Counted from the stretch's first letter, positions 8,303 through 17,721 are shown. The stretch: DNA of 64,000 bases from Entomohabitans teleogrylli (GCF_001484765.1 NZ_KQ947377.1:312437-376436), one strand, 5' to 3'. Notes: generated by a model not told the origin, from the sequence alone. A program made the numbers and translations.

Positions 8303-9078
8303 TGAAAAAAATAAAAAAAGGGGATGAGCCGAATTTATTATCTATATATAAAAGGGAAAATCCTAACAGTGATTGGAAGAATGGCTTCAGACAAAATGCT
8401 GGAGCAGAGGCAAATCAGTCAGTTCGAGATGCTCTAAAAAAAGAGCAATTTGGTTTATGCGTTTATTGTGAAATAGATCTTAAGGATTCTGGAGGAATTG
8501 GATTTGATGATTTCAGGGTAGAACATTTCTTTCCGGAAAATCCAAAGGCAGGCGAATCAAGAGGTGATGGTATAAATTATGCTTTGCACTGGCCAAACTT
8601 ATTTGGATGTTGTACTGGAGGGAACGTACCACATGTAGTAGAGAGCGAGGAAAGGTATAGCAACCCACATACTCATTGTGATGTACCCAAAATGAATAAT
8701 GATTGGACAGCAATTATCCTCGACCCCACTGTAGATATACCAGCATTTCCATCGCTTTTTGAGTTTAATGAGGAGGGAACTATTTCTGTATCTGATAGTT
8801 GCCCACAAGAAATTAAGGAAAAAGCAAATAAAACTATTGAATACTTAAAACTTAACACAAAGAAAATTGAAAGATTTAGAAGCGCCACAATCCAAAAAAT
8901 AAGAGATGAATTACTTTCATTTCCAGAAGAAAATCTTCCTGCAGTTTTGAATGAGTTATCTGAAGCTTACCTTTGCCCGGATAATAACGGTAAGCTATCT
9001 CCTTTTTTTTCTACAATCAGATGGTATCTTGGTCCAGCTGCAGAGGATGTTTTACGACAATCAGAATATAATGATTAA
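8302..9078 (+). CDS. ptuB: PtuB-like HNH nuclease, retron effector
   Basis: A 258-residue protein of the HNH superfamily. CVYC (residues 53-56) and GCC (102-104) can bind structural zinc. VEHFFPEN around residues 73-80 supplies the HNH histidine, with Asn99 following in HWPNLFGC. The length matches Ec78-type PtuB. Its ATG overlaps the ptuA stop (TAATG), so RT, ATPase and nuclease form one coupled operon. For retron-Eco7, PtuAB has been reported to cleave tRNA-Tyr; whether this homologue does so is inference. Confidence 0.9.
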   Translation: MKKIKKGDEPNLLSIYKRENPNSDWKNGFRQNAGAEANQSVRDALKKEQFGLCVYCEIDLKDSGGIGFDDFRVEHFFPENPKAGESRGDGINYALHWPNLFGCCTGGNVPHVVESEERYSNPHTHCDVPKMNNDWTAIILDPTVDIPAFPSLFEFNEEGTISVSDSCPQEIKEKANKTIEYLKLNTKKIERFRSATIQKIRDELLSFPEENLPAVLNELSEAYLCPDNNGKLSPFFSTIRWYLGPAAEDVLRQSEYND

Positions 9079-9382
9079 TATTAAAATATAACTTATACAG
9101 TTGATGATATTTAATCATCAGGATGATTGTTTTTTATCCATTATGTTAGCCGGTATATTACATTCATATCGATAATACTTTAAATTGCATGCTGCCCGTG
9201 TCGTGGCATGCCCATAAGGCTTGGGCTGCATTGTTGCTTAAGCATGCAACTTCAAGTTTATTGGGTATAACAGCATTACTTATGCTAGCTCTTAAAAAAT
9301 CAACGTTTTCCTCGCATGTATCCTGAGTAATTTAAATATTACACTGCAACATAAACATATAAATTAGCATCATTTCATTTGT
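9079..9382. other. Intergenic region after the retron
   Basis: An AT-rich spacer between converging genes. The octamer TTGCATGC at 9185-9192 recurs inverted as GCATGCAA at 9242-9249, with another GGCATGCC between. This could form a weak stem, but there is no clear terminator T-run. No gene is seen. Confidence 0.5.
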
Positions 9383-10555
9383 TTATATATCCAACAGAAC
9401 AGCATCATTATAATATAAATCCTCATAATCCCAAGACAAATAATAATTTAACTTTGCACACTGTTCACAGTAAAACCTCACCTTTAAGTACTCATTTTTC
9501 AAAATTTTTCTATATCGAAGATATAACGTTCTTTCTGACAGAGTAATATCAAGCCTCTCTAATTCACGACACGCCTTTTCACTTACACTTCCTTTATTAT
9601 CACTTTCACAATAAATAGGTTGGTTAACATTTTCTTTTTTTATTAGACTCATAAGAAAAATTCCCAAAGTTCCTGGCCACCTGGCAAACGTTCCCTTAAA
9701 TAATCTTTTATGCCTAAAAAGGCGGTTAACGTTTATTAATAGATAGTTTGCTGACTTTCGGTGGTCCATATGTAATGCTTGGAACCAAAATAAATCAGTA
9801 GTATTAGAGAATAGTACATCGATAAGATATTTATAATTATCAGCCATATCACGACATACAATCGATGAGGTTCCTTTAGGAGGAGCCTTTATTATTAACT
9901 CATCAGAACCCCCAGGTCCAGCAATATATTTCACATTAGATCTCAAAATCTCAAACTCCATCAAAAGTCCAACTCTTATAAAAGCACATTTACTTTCTTC
10001 TCGAGAAGTTTTGGCGTTGTATTTTGCAGCGTAAAGAATACCCAAATCATTTAAATAATTAAAAAATAAAATTGAATCTAGCGGATGAATAATACTGACC
10101 GTTTTAGATGCAAGTCTAAATCTTATCGCTGGTGAAGTATTTGCTATTTCCTCTTTAGCTAGTAAATATTCTAAAGAATTAAGAAAAACCGCTTTATTAA
10201 CTCCATTTTTCTCAGCTAAATTAGAGAGAGTAGAAATGGATATTTCAGTCCTTTTGTTTATTAACTTCTCCAATTCTTCATAAGACATATTATCGACATT
10301 GCCAAAAACCTTAAACGTATCAATTTCATCATTACTTAAGGCAACCTCGATACCACATAGAAGATAGTGATTTAAAATATCACGCTCGATAAGTGATGAA
10401 CAGATCCTATTTGTGACCTCTTCCACTAACGAAAAAATAACTAAACAAGCTTTAGTTTGTTCATTACTTAAAAATAGTGAAGTATAGACATTCTTGAAAT
10501 GTATAAAATCCATTATATCTATTACAGCATTTTGAACCTGTGTCACCTTTGGCAT
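9383..10555 (-). CDS. Uncharacterised 390-residue island protein
   Basis: I do not recognise this protein. It is AT-rich, has no signal peptide or clear membrane segment, and looks largely helical. The C-terminus holds a CxxC pair (FYCEQCAKL) that might bind zinc, and the middle has a glycine/proline turn (AGPGGSDELIIKAPPKG). It is transcribed away from an AlpA-like regulator with 128 bases between the two starts, so both may share a control region. Position between a retron and a CP4-like tail makes a defence or element-maintenance role possible, but nothing in the sequence proves it. Confidence 0.65.
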   Translation of the reverse strand: MPKVTQVQNAVIDIMDFIHFKNVYTSLFLSNEQTKACLVIFSLVEEVTNRICSSLIERDILNHYLLCGIEVALSNDEIDTFKVFGNVDNMSYEELEKLINKRTEISISTLSNLAEKNGVNKAVFLNSLEYLLAKEEIANTSPAIRFRLASKTVSIIHPLDSILFFNYLNDLGILYAAKYNAKTSREESKCAFIRVGLLMEFEILRSNVKYIAGPGGSDELIIKAPPKGTSSIVCRDMADNYKYLIDVLFSNTTDLFWFQALHMDHRKSANYLLINVNRLFRHKRLFKGTFARWPGTLGIFLMSLIKKENVNQPIYCESDNKGSVSEKACRELERLDITLSERTLYLRYRKILKNEYLKVRFYCEQCAKLNYYLSWDYEDLYYNDAVLLDI

Positions 10556-10683
10556 TAATAAGCTCCAGTGTCTAAAAAAGTATTTCTAATTTGCCAATTT
10601 TACACACTAAAAGAATCTAATACCATCTTCTTCGTAGCAAAAAACCGGTACTTAAAAGACTAATTCAACGAAGAGACTATAAA

Positions 10684-11085
10684 ATGGAAAAGTCAGAAAA
10701 AACAGAAAACAACAATAAAAACAAACAGATAAATGAAATTTATAAGTATGCTCGGTGCTTTCGCCGTCGCCAACCTTTTAGATTAAATTATTTTCCTGAG
10801 CATCTGTCTCTAGATGCTCTCTCTCAAGCCGCGATGGAGGGGGCTGCAAGCTTGATCCCGGGAAAAATACATACTGATACCATTTCGCATGATTACGATA
10901 ATATTGATTTCTTAATCGATATGAAGTACATCGTAAGCAATTCAGGTCTGACAAATAAGTTCTTCTACGCTCAAATAAAAAAAGGCCTATTTCCATCACC
11001 AATTAAGCTAGGGCGATCTTCCCGGTGGAAACTGAGTGAGTATGAACAATGGATTGAGCAAAGAGCAAATAATAGAGGCCAATAG
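10684..11085 (+). CDS. AlpA-like excisionase/transcription regulator
   Basis: The 133-residue protein ends with a MerR-like winged helix of the AlpA/phage excisionase type, MKYIVSNSGLTNKFFYAQIK followed by GLFPSPIKLGRSSRWKLSEYEQWIEQR (about residues 79-128). In CP4-57, AlpA switches on the integrase and excision. The roughly 75 N-terminal residues are an extension not usual for AlpA (about 70 residues) and are rich in Lys, Asn and Glu at first. It lies divergent to the unknown 390-residue gene, away from int, so it may control excision, the neighbouring cargo, or both. Confidence 0.75.
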   Translation: MEKSEKTENNNKNKQINEIYKYARCFRRRQPFRLNYFPEHLSLDALSQAAMEGAASLIPGKIHTDTISHDYDNIDFLIDMKYIVSNSGLTNKFFYAQIKKGLFPSPIKLGRSSRWKLSEYEQWIEQRANNRGQ

Positions 11086-11244
11086 CAATTTAGAAAGATA
11101 ATTGACTAGGTAATTTGTATGTTGATAATTAAATTTAACATTATATTTATATCAGTTAATTATCTATTGGTTAATAATTAACTATAACACAACAATACTA
11201 ATATCTAAACTGCATTACCATTTAATGGTATAAAGGATAATATC

Positions 11245-12528
11245 ATGGCCATCTGTGTCCGTAAAAACTGCACTACGTCTGTTTGGGGTAATAATAAAGA
11301 GAGATCTAAACGTCTCTGTAAACGACATTATGCCGCATATGTCCAAAACCGGATAGCTAAAGAGGCTAAAGCATTATCAGTTTGTTATTATTGTGGCCTG
11401 TCCCTCGCAAAGATGAGAAACAAAAAATACTGTTGCAAAGCACACCGCCAGCTGGGTTCCAGAAAAATTTTAGGGAAGATCATAACGGATATTATTGGAT
11501 TTTCTTACTGGGGGCATATTCAACATCATATTAAGCGAAGCCCAATAGAACTGGCTTCAATTAATGGAGTGCATGACATTACTGGTTTATACCAACTGTA
11601 CCAATGTAAAACGAAGCATCAAAGGAGCTATGTTTTAGCACTCGAACAATGGGGAGTATCGAAGGAGAAATTAAAAATTAAACCTATACCACTTCTAAGG
11701 TTAGAAATTTGCCATTTCTATCCGGTGAATAGTGGTGGTGAAAATACACCTGATAATGTGATCATTGCCCCATTACGTATCAATCGCATGTTAAAAGATA
11801 CAATTCCGTATCAAGGTAGGCTTTTTCCCGGATTGAAAGTGTTAAGAAAAAAAATGCCACTGAATGGAAGCCTTTACGATGGTCTAGTTGCACGATTTGG
11901 AAAAAAGGTTGTAGACGAAGAGCTTTCATCAATTGGCAAACTAAAGCACTTCCATGGTAATTACGCCAAACAGCCGGAGTTTGGGGGAATGCATCATGAA
12001 TTTCCCCTACTAATGCTGTTAATTTCGGAATTATTACGCTTAGGGCACCATGACATTGTTAAATTTCTTCAAGCTATTCGGCGGGACTATGAGAGTCTTC
12101 TTCCAGTATATGTTGAATTAGTGGCTATTATCATGTTTTATGCGATTTTAACTGGTGATCGTGACCGTTTCCTAATGCGTTTCATGAGAATTCAGCGTTG
12201 GTTCGACGACACGGCTTTATCCACAAGGCATCCATTTCGGGCATGGGGCAGGGACAACTACGAAAGATGCATGTACCTACTCCTAAGGCGATATCTACGG
12301 CTGTTTTTTGGCTCAGCTATTGAGAGTCCCCGAGAAATTGTCGATCTCTACAATAGTTTTTTCTCACTTCAGGTTGTTGACGTCGGGGAGCTAGGCGAAA
12401 TCGTAAGCTTTTCCTATTTCAAAGGAAGACAGAGCAAAGTGAATACCTTTTTTATCATTCCAGAGTATGTGCTTGACACACTGCCTAGGTCAGGGGACGT
12501 TTTCGGGATTGGTTCAACACTTAGCTGA
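11245..12528 (+). CDS. Zinc-finger protein with an HNH-like segment, unknown function
   Basis: A 427-residue protein I cannot name. The N-terminal 75 residues are cysteine/histidine-rich: CVRKNC, LCKRHY, CYYCG and YCCKAHR, suggesting two zinc knuckles. Around residues 154-183 the stretch LEICHFYPVNSGGENTPDNV then IIAPLRINR has the spacing of an HNH nuclease core (His, Asn after a GG turn), but the last metal ligand appears replaced. The C-terminal half is helical with many aromatic and arginine residues. It is followed by a strong terminator, so it is a monocistronic unit. Confidence 0.6.
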   Translation: MAICVRKNCTTSVWGNNKERSKRLCKRHYAAYVQNRIAKEAKALSVCYYCGLSLAKMRNKKYCCKAHRQLGSRKILGKIITDIIGFSYWGHIQHHIKRSPIELASINGVHDITGLYQLYQCKTKHQRSYVLALEQWGVSKEKLKIKPIPLLRLEICHFYPVNSGGENTPDNVIIAPLRINRMLKDTIPYQGRLFPGLKVLRKKMPLNGSLYDGLVARFGKKVVDEELSSIGKLKHFHGNYAKQPEFGGMHHEFPLLMLLISELLRLGHHDIVKFLQAIRRDYESLLPVYVELVAIIMFYAILTGDRDRFLMRFMRIQRWFDDTALSTRHPFRAWGRDNYERCMYLLLRRYLRLFFGSAIESPREIVDLYNSFFSLQVVDVGELGEIVSFSYFKGRQSKVNTFFIIPEYVLDTLPRSGDVFGIGSTLS

Positions 12529-12555
12529 ACGGGTAATACAACACCACAAATAAAT

Positions 12556-12588
12556 AGCGCCAAAACTGTCGTTTTTGGCGCTCACTTT
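12556..12588 (+). terminator. Rho-independent terminator
   Basis: AGCGCCAAAA and TTTTTGGCGCT form a stem around a six-base loop, followed by a T-rich tail, 28 bases after the stop of the zinc-finger gene. Confidence 0.75.
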
Positions 12589-12712
12589 TCCACACTTTAT
12601 CGCTAAAATACAGTAAGTTAACTTAATATCACTATCCCAATAAATTTCACACCCTCATTACTCCTTTGAAGAACCGAAAGACTTTCAGGTAATACATTCA
12701 AAGGAGCGCCTT

Positions 12713-13606
12713 ATGTCCAAACACTCTAATTCACATGATGCGGTAAACGCATTCCAAGCCTGTCTTAGCTTCCTACCCTCTTCTTCAACCGAACGCATCC
12801 TGAAGCAGTTAAAGCAATCTATCGACTACGAGCCTGTAATTGGAATTATGGGTAAAACAGGTGCAGGTAAAAGCAGCCTTTGCAACGCACTATTCCAGGA
12901 GCAAACTTGTCTGACTAGCGAGCTTATGGCGTGTACCCGAGAACCACAACGCTTGGTCCTCACTGTGGGCGAACGCAGCATAACCCTGGTCGATCTTCCT
13001 GGCGTTGGTGAGACTCCTGAGTTCGATGCTGAGTATATGGCGCTCTATCATCGTTTGTTTGTTGAACTGGACCTAGTTATTTGGGTATTACGGGCTGATG
13101 ATCGCGCCCGGGCAATAGATATTACAACACACCGATTGCTACTTTCTAATGGCGCAGATCCATCACGTTTCTTATTTGTGATAACTCAGGCTGAATGTAT
13201 TCCTCCGTTACCAACTAACTCTGAATGCCAGGATCGGCCTTCTCCAACACAGTGCCTTTCGTTGGCCACCATCAGCGCCCAAATTGCGGGTCAGTTTCCA
13301 TCTTCTTATCCGGTAATAGCAGTTTCTGCTCATACTGGCTACAACTTGACGGTCCTTGTAGAGCTTATGGTGCATGCATTACCGATACAGGCTAGCAGCG
13401 CCTTTTATCGGCAATTGAAACCAGAGCACCTGACTAAAGAGAGCAACGATGCTGTACGCCAGCGGTTTGGTGAGATGGCAGGAAATGCATTTGATACGGT
13501 GATAAACCCGGACTCTTTCCCGTCAGGCTGGACCAGCTTTTTGAGAAAACTGCGCCAAAAATTAGTGCAGCTTGCCACCGTGTTATGGGACAGATTTTTT
13601 GGCTAA
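12713..13606 (+). CDS. YfjP/YeeP-family GTPase
   Basis: A 297-residue cytoplasmic P-loop GTPase of the Era/HSR1-like group. The G1 loop GKTGAGKS is at residues 47-54, G3 is DLPGVGE, and the G4 position reads TQAE instead of NKxD, as is common in this branch. It matches the YfjP, YeeP and YkfA proteins found in E. coli CP4-type prophages. Start ATG follows AAAGGAGCGCC. It opens the conserved right-hand module of the island. Confidence 0.85.
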   Translation: MSKHSNSHDAVNAFQACLSFLPSSSTERILKQLKQSIDYEPVIGIMGKTGAGKSSLCNALFQEQTCLTSELMACTREPQRLVLTVGERSITLVDLPGVGETPEFDAEYMALYHRLFVELDLVIWVLRADDRARAIDITTHRLLLSNGADPSRFLFVITQAECIPPLPTNSECQDRPSPTQCLSLATISAQIAGQFPSSYPVIAVSAHTGYNLTVLVELMVHALPIQASSAFYRQLKPEHLTKESNDAVRQRFGEMAGNAFDTVINPDSFPSGWTSFLRKLRQKLVQLATVLWDRFFG

Positions 13607-13797
13607 CACCACATCCGTCAGGTTGTGTCGCTATGATGAATGTTTATCAGACAAAACCTTTCTTAACAAGGCGTTATCGTGCCGCACTATTTTTCAGATT
13701 TCATTATTTTACCTATCTTTGCCGACATAACGTGTCCGGCCTGTGCTGCATAATAACTGCATGAAATAGAACCATATTTGTTGCCCTGAGAGGCCAT

Positions 13798-14487
13798 ATG
13801 TCCGTCAACGAGCAAGACTCACGTTACGACCGACTGGCGATCAGATTATCGGTCATTATTAGCCGCCTGCTTGCGGGAGAAACACTCTCACTCAAATCTC
13901 TGGTGGATGAATTTGGTGTCTCTGAACGCACTCTACAACGTGACTTCAATCAGAGGCTAATCCATCTGGATATTCTGGATGAAAATGGACGATACCGTTT
14001 GAATGATTGCCAACCACCCGATCATTCATCGGGCGCATTCTCGTTTATACGTACTACAGGGATTGCTCGGATAATCCCAGTGCAAGACAGGCAACTAATG
14101 AACCTGCTAATGAACGAGTCCGGGACTTCACCCTGCCTGATCTGGCATGCCCCCCTGAAATCCCATGTCGCATTACCCGAGTTCTTCTCCCGTCTTGTGC
14201 AGGCTATCAGCCAGAAACGACAAATCACTGTGTTGGTTGAAGGGCAGCGTCATGAAGCATTGGAGCCTTATCGTCTTATTCACTATGTGGAGGAATGGTA
14301 TCTGGTGGTGTGTCAGTCGGGAAAAATCCGTGTGTTTGCTCTGACCAGTATTGGTGCTGTCACGCTTGATGAGGTGCGCTTTAAGCGTCGCGAAGATATT
14401 TCATACCTAACTGCTGGTGAAGGTTTTATTGCGGCACTACCGCATTTTCCTCTTATCAGTGATGTTATTGACACATTTCGCTATTAG
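13798..14487 (+). CDS. WYL-domain transcription regulator (YfjR-like)
   Basis: A 229-residue DNA-binding protein. The DeoR-type helix-turn-helix is at about residues 10-55 (LKSLVDEFGVSERTLQRDFN). The WYL-like ligand domain follows, with the motif region YRLIHYVEEWYLVVCQ. Such proteins sense nucleic acid or nucleotide ligands and often control defence islands. YfjR occupies the same place in CP4-57. It could regulate the downstream DUF932, RadC and toxin genes, or the defence cargo; this is inference. Confidence 0.85.
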   Translation: MSVNEQDSRYDRLAIRLSVIISRLLAGETLSLKSLVDEFGVSERTLQRDFNQRLIHLDILDENGRYRLNDCQPPDHSSGAFSFIRTTGIARIIPVQDRQLMNLLMNESGTSPCLIWHAPLKSHVALPEFFSRLVQAISQKRQITVLVEGQRHEALEPYRLIHYVEEWYLVVCQSGKIRVFALTSIGAVTLDEVRFKRREDISYLTAGEGFIAALPHFPLISDVIDTFRY

Positions 14488-14548
14488 TCCCAGCTATCAG
14501 GAAGACCTGATTTAGCCTGTATATCTTATCCGTTATGGAGAACCTTTA

Positions 14549-15559
14549 ATGAAAATGATCATACCTCTTAAAACTACGATACTGACAGTGATGTTAGGTG
14601 CCTCAACTTTTAATGCTTCCGCAGCATGGCAAGTAAGTGGGACTTTTTGTCAGTCTTACACTGATGATGGACGAGTACTTGTTCGCGTAAGACCCGCAAC
14701 AATAGGTTTGATTGAGCAGCAACCGCAATGCAACGGACGAGGCTCTACCGAATTGGCTGGCAGTAACTTTAGTGTCAATGGTTCGTCTTATCCCTCCAGC
14801 GTGATGTGTAACGCCCAATCGAACTATCAGGCAGTGCAAACCACCACGGCGACAAAAGATATCCAAAACATAATCAGCATGCTGCAAGATAACCAATCGG
14901 TCAGCATCAATACCTTCGGTTCACGTTCTGAAGTTAATACTGCTGATTTTGCACAAGCTTGTTCATCCATCATTAACCAGAAAGTGGCCGACTTCGATCC
15001 CCAGAAAACCTATCAACAGGACATGGCAAAGATGGGCTATAAACAGGATGAAAACGGCCAATGGCATAAACAATCAAAACAGGCATATTCACGCGAAGCA
15101 GATCCTGAAATAGCCGCCAACTATGATCCCAAAGCGGGGGTTGCTGAAAATTCAGGAAAAGGAGGGTTCTATGGAGACGGAGCCAATAAAAATCTTTATG
15201 GTCCGGGTAGCCAGGCACAAAAGGATGCTGAAGCTGCAAACGAAGCACGCCGCCTTGCAGCACAAAATCATATGTCAAAAAGCGCTACTGGAATTACAGA
15301 ACCAGAGATGCAGGCAGCATTAGCGGCAGCGAAAAAGGCTTATGCTGCTAATTACGATCAAGAAACCCTCGCATCAGCTGACTTTGGATCATACAAACAA
15401 GCACCTTCTGTACCAGATCCGGCAGATAAAACACAAAAATTGCGTGTCGTGGAGTATGAGGTCTTTAATCCAGGCTACAAAACTTATGACAAAGTGCGTG
15501 TCACCCTAAACGCATCAGGTGCAGTGACTGGCACACAGGTTCAGTACGAAGGTCAGTAA
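14549..15559 (+). CDS. Exported protein of unknown function
   Basis: The 336-residue product begins with a clear Sec signal peptide: two lysines, a hydrophobic core and an ASA cleavage site at about residue 25 (STFNASA). Mature residues up to 130 contain four or more cysteines (TFCQS, PQCNG, VMCNA, AQACSS), so disulfides are likely in the periplasm. The middle is Lys/Gln-rich and the end carries a short beta-like domain. I do not recognise the family. It sits inside the CP4-like module where E. coli CP4-57 has other small envelope genes. Confidence 0.7.
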   Translation: MKMIIPLKTTILTVMLGASTFNASAAWQVSGTFCQSYTDDGRVLVRVRPATIGLIEQQPQCNGRGSTELAGSNFSVNGSSYPSSVMCNAQSNYQAVQTTTATKDIQNIISMLQDNQSVSINTFGSRSEVNTADFAQACSSIINQKVADFDPQKTYQQDMAKMGYKQDENGQWHKQSKQAYSREADPEIAANYDPKAGVAENSGKGGFYGDGANKNLYGPGSQAQKDAEAANEARRLAAQNHMSKSATGITEPEMQAALAAAKKAYAANYDQETLASADFGSYKQAPSVPDPADKTQKLRVVEYEVFNPGYKTYDKVRVTLNASGAVTGTQVQYEGQ

Positions 15560-15591
15560 TACACCATTCAACTGCTAGCAATCATTTCATC

Positions 15592-15625
15592 AAGGCCATG
15601 CATCCCTAGGGAAGTATGGCCTTTT
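15592..15625 (+). terminator. Hairpin with T-run between genes
   Basis: AAGGCCAT pairs with ATGGCCTT across a 16-base loop and runs into TTTT. It lies between the exported-protein gene and the DUF932 gene and may terminate or attenuate. Confidence 0.6.
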
Positions 15626-15651
15626 CACTTTTATGCCCGAAGGAATTAATT

Positions 15652-16473
15652 ATGACCCGATTAGCCAGCCGCTTTGGTGCGGTCAATTTAGTGCGCCGTG
15701 ATCGCCCGTTAACCCACGATGAACTGGCACATTACGTTCCGAGTGTCTTCAGTGAAGAAAAGCATGAATCCCGCAGTGAGCGTTACACATACATCCCTAC
15801 TATTACCCTCCTCGATAACCTTCAACGCGAGGGTTTTCAACCGTTCTTTGCCTGCCAGACCCGAGTGCGAGATCTGAGTAAACGAGAGCACACCAAACAT
15901 ATGCTGCGCCTGCGTCGCGAAGGGCAAATTACCGGCAAACAGGTGCCAGAAATTATTCTGCTTAATAGCCACGACGGTTCAAGCTCATACCAGATGCTAC
16001 CAGGTTTATTTAGATCGGTTTGCCAAAATGGACTTATTTGCGGTGAAAGTTTTGGGGAAGTGCGTGTGCCGCATAAAGGCAACGTAGTGGAGAAAGTCAT
16101 TGAAGGGGCTTACGAAATACTGGGCATTTTTGACCGAGTAGAAGAGAAGCGCGATGCCATGCAGTCACTTATGTTACCGCCACCTGCTCAGCACGCCATT
16201 GCGAAAGCGGCATTAACCTATCGTTTTGGTGAAGAGCATCAACCAGTCACGGAATCACAGATACTTTCCCCGCGCCGATGGCAGGATGAAAGTAACGATC
16301 TTTGGACTACCTACCAACGCATTCAGGAAAACCTGATTAAAGGTGGGCTATCGGGACGAACCATCAAAGGTAAACGCGCTCATACACGCGCAGTGAAAGG
16401 TATCGACGGTGATGTGAAGCTCAATCGAGCACTGTGGGTTATGGCTGAGAATATGCTGCAATTTGCTTCATGA
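15652..16473 (+). CDS. DUF932 protein (YfjQ/YafZ family)
   Basis: A 273-residue protein of the DUF932/phage-plasmid-like family found in CP4-57 (YfjQ) and CP4-6 (YafZ). The frame is open from 15616, but the ATG at 15652 has a GAAGGAATTAATT leader and gives the usual start MTRLASRFG and the usual family length. Its molecular role is unknown. It lies between hairpins that separate it from both neighbours. Confidence 0.85.
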   Translation: MTRLASRFGAVNLVRRDRPLTHDELAHYVPSVFSEEKHESRSERYTYIPTITLLDNLQREGFQPFFACQTRVRDLSKREHTKHMLRLRREGQITGKQVPEIILLNSHDGSSSYQMLPGLFRSVCQNGLICGESFGEVRVPHKGNVVEKVIEGAYEILGIFDRVEEKRDAMQSLMLPPPAQHAIAKAALTYRFGEEHQPVTESQILSPRRWQDESNDLWTTYQRIQENLIKGGLSGRTIKGKRAHTRAVKGIDGDVKLNRALWVMAENMLQFAS

Positions 16474-16494
16474 ACTCTATCACAAGGCTCTTTT

Positions 16495-16526
16495 GCCCCT
16501 ACGACTAAACTGGTAGGGCTTTTTGC
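16495..16526 (+). terminator. Intergenic hairpin with T-run
   Basis: GCCCCTAC pairs with GTAGGGC (one C bulged) and is followed by TTTTTG. It lies between DUF932 and RadC genes. It resembles the hairpin in the preceding gap in position. Confidence 0.55.
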
Positions 16527-16540
16527 TTTAAGGAACAATT

Positions 16541-17011
16541 ATGTCTGCGCCCAATTTATTCCCGGAATTTCCTGTAAACGAGCAACGTGTTATACAACGC
16601 GCACTGCGATTGCTGGAGAAGTATCAGCGTCAACCCAGTGAATCATTTACTAGCACCAGCGTTACTAAAGCCTGGCTTCAACTCAGGATGGCACACCTTG
16701 AGCGTGAAGCTTTCATCGTGATGTATCTCGACAATCAGCACTGTTTGCTGGAACGCGAAACACTGTTTACCGGCACACTGAGCCATACCGAGGTACATCC
16801 CCGCGAAGTGGTGAAATCGGCACTGAAGCATAATGCTGCTGCGGTAATTCTGGCGCACAACCATCCTTCTGGTACGACAGAAATCAGCCAGCAAGATAAA
16901 CACATTACTCAGCGGATCGTGAAAGCGCTGGCGCTGGTGGAAGTACGCGTGCTGGATCATCTCGTAGTCGGGAATGAGACAATTTCATTTGCTGAGCTGG
17001 GATTACTTTAA
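16541..17011 (+). CDS. RadC-family JAB/MPN-domain protein (YfjY-like)
   Basis: A 156-residue protein with the JAMM-type metal site HNHPSGTTEISQQD near residues 107-120 and an upstream glutamate, the mark of RadC-like proteins YfjY, YkfG and YeeS of CP4 prophages. Despite the name it is not a proven DNA-repair protein; such domains are predicted metal-dependent hydrolases linked to mobile elements. It ends 12 bases before the antitoxin gene. Confidence 0.9.
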   Translation: MSAPNLFPEFPVNEQRVIQRALRLLEKYQRQPSESFTSTSVTKAWLQLRMAHLEREAFIVMYLDNQHCLLERETLFTGTLSHTEVHPREVVKSALKHNAAAVILAHNHPSGTTEISQQDKHITQRIVKALALVEVRVLDHLVVGNETISFAELGLL

Positions 17012-17023
17012 AAGGAGGTTCTC

Positions 17024-17350
17024 ATGTCATTAATACCAGCCCATGAATGGGGACTACAAAGAGAAATTGTTCCACGGTTTGGTGCCAGATTAGTTCAGGA
17101 AGGCAACCGGCTGCATTATCTGGCTGACAGGGCTAGTTTGATGGGCAATTTCAGCGATACGGAATGTTTCAAATTGAATGACGCATTTCCACACTTTATC
17201 AGCCAGATGGAATCGATGCTGACCACTGGTGAACTGATCCCCTGTCACCAACACTGTGTCACTCTCTACCACAACGGTTTTACCTGCGAAGCTGACACCC
17301 TTGGCAGTTGCGGCTACGTGTACATCGCTGTTTACCCTACTCAACGCTAA
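17024..17350 (+). CDS. cbeA: CbeA/YfjZ-family antitoxin
   Basis: The 108-residue protein matches the YeeU (CbeA), YfjZ and YafW family: it begins [20 protein letters not shown] and ends [18 protein letters not shown]. In E. coli these antitoxins oppose the toxin indirectly by stabilising MreB and FtsZ filaments (type IV). A strong AAAGGAGG site precedes the ATG. The toxin gene follows 20 bases later. Confidence 0.92.
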   Translation: MSLIPAHEWGLQREIVPRFGARLVQEGNRLHYLADRASLMGNFSDTECFKLNDAFPHFISQMESMLTTGELIPCHQHCVTLYHNGFTCEADTLGSCGYVYIAVYPTQR

Positions 17351-17370
17351 CTAATTTCTTGAGATCAAAC

Positions 17371-17691
17371 ATGAATACTCAACCTGCAACAACTCCGCAG
17401 GCGGCGAAGCCATGTCTGTCGCCCCTGGCTGTCTGGAAAATGTTACTGACAATCCTGCTAGACCAGCACTATGGTCTCACGCTAAACGACACGCCGTTCA
17501 GTGATGAAACTGTTATTCAGAAACACATTGAGGCAGGTATTACCTTGGCTGATGCCATAAATTTTCTGGTTGAACGCTATGAACTAGTTCGTATTGACCA
17601 AAAAGGCTTCTCTGTGCAAGATCAAGAACCTTGGTTAACTTCTATGGATGTCCACCGAGCACGATTTAAACTCAACGTGGAACGTTTATAA
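17371..17691 (+). CDS. cbtA: CbtA/YpjF-family toxin
   Basis: A 106-residue protein of the YeeV (CbtA), YkfI and YpjF family, which inhibits MreB and FtsZ polymerisation. Typical features are [39 protein letters not shown], and the [11 protein letters not shown] end. The frame is open from 17308, but that would overlap the antitoxin; the ATG at 17371 gives the family start MNTQP. It is the last gene before the right end, as in E. coli CP4 islands. Confidence 0.92.
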   Translation: MNTQPATTPQAAKPCLSPLAVWKMLLTILLDQHYGLTLNDTPFSDETVIQKHIEAGITLADAINFLVERYELVRIDQKGFSVQDQEPWLTSMDVHRARFKLNVERL

Positions 17692-17721
17692 TTTAACCAG
17701 TTAACTGACAAGGAAAAACAT

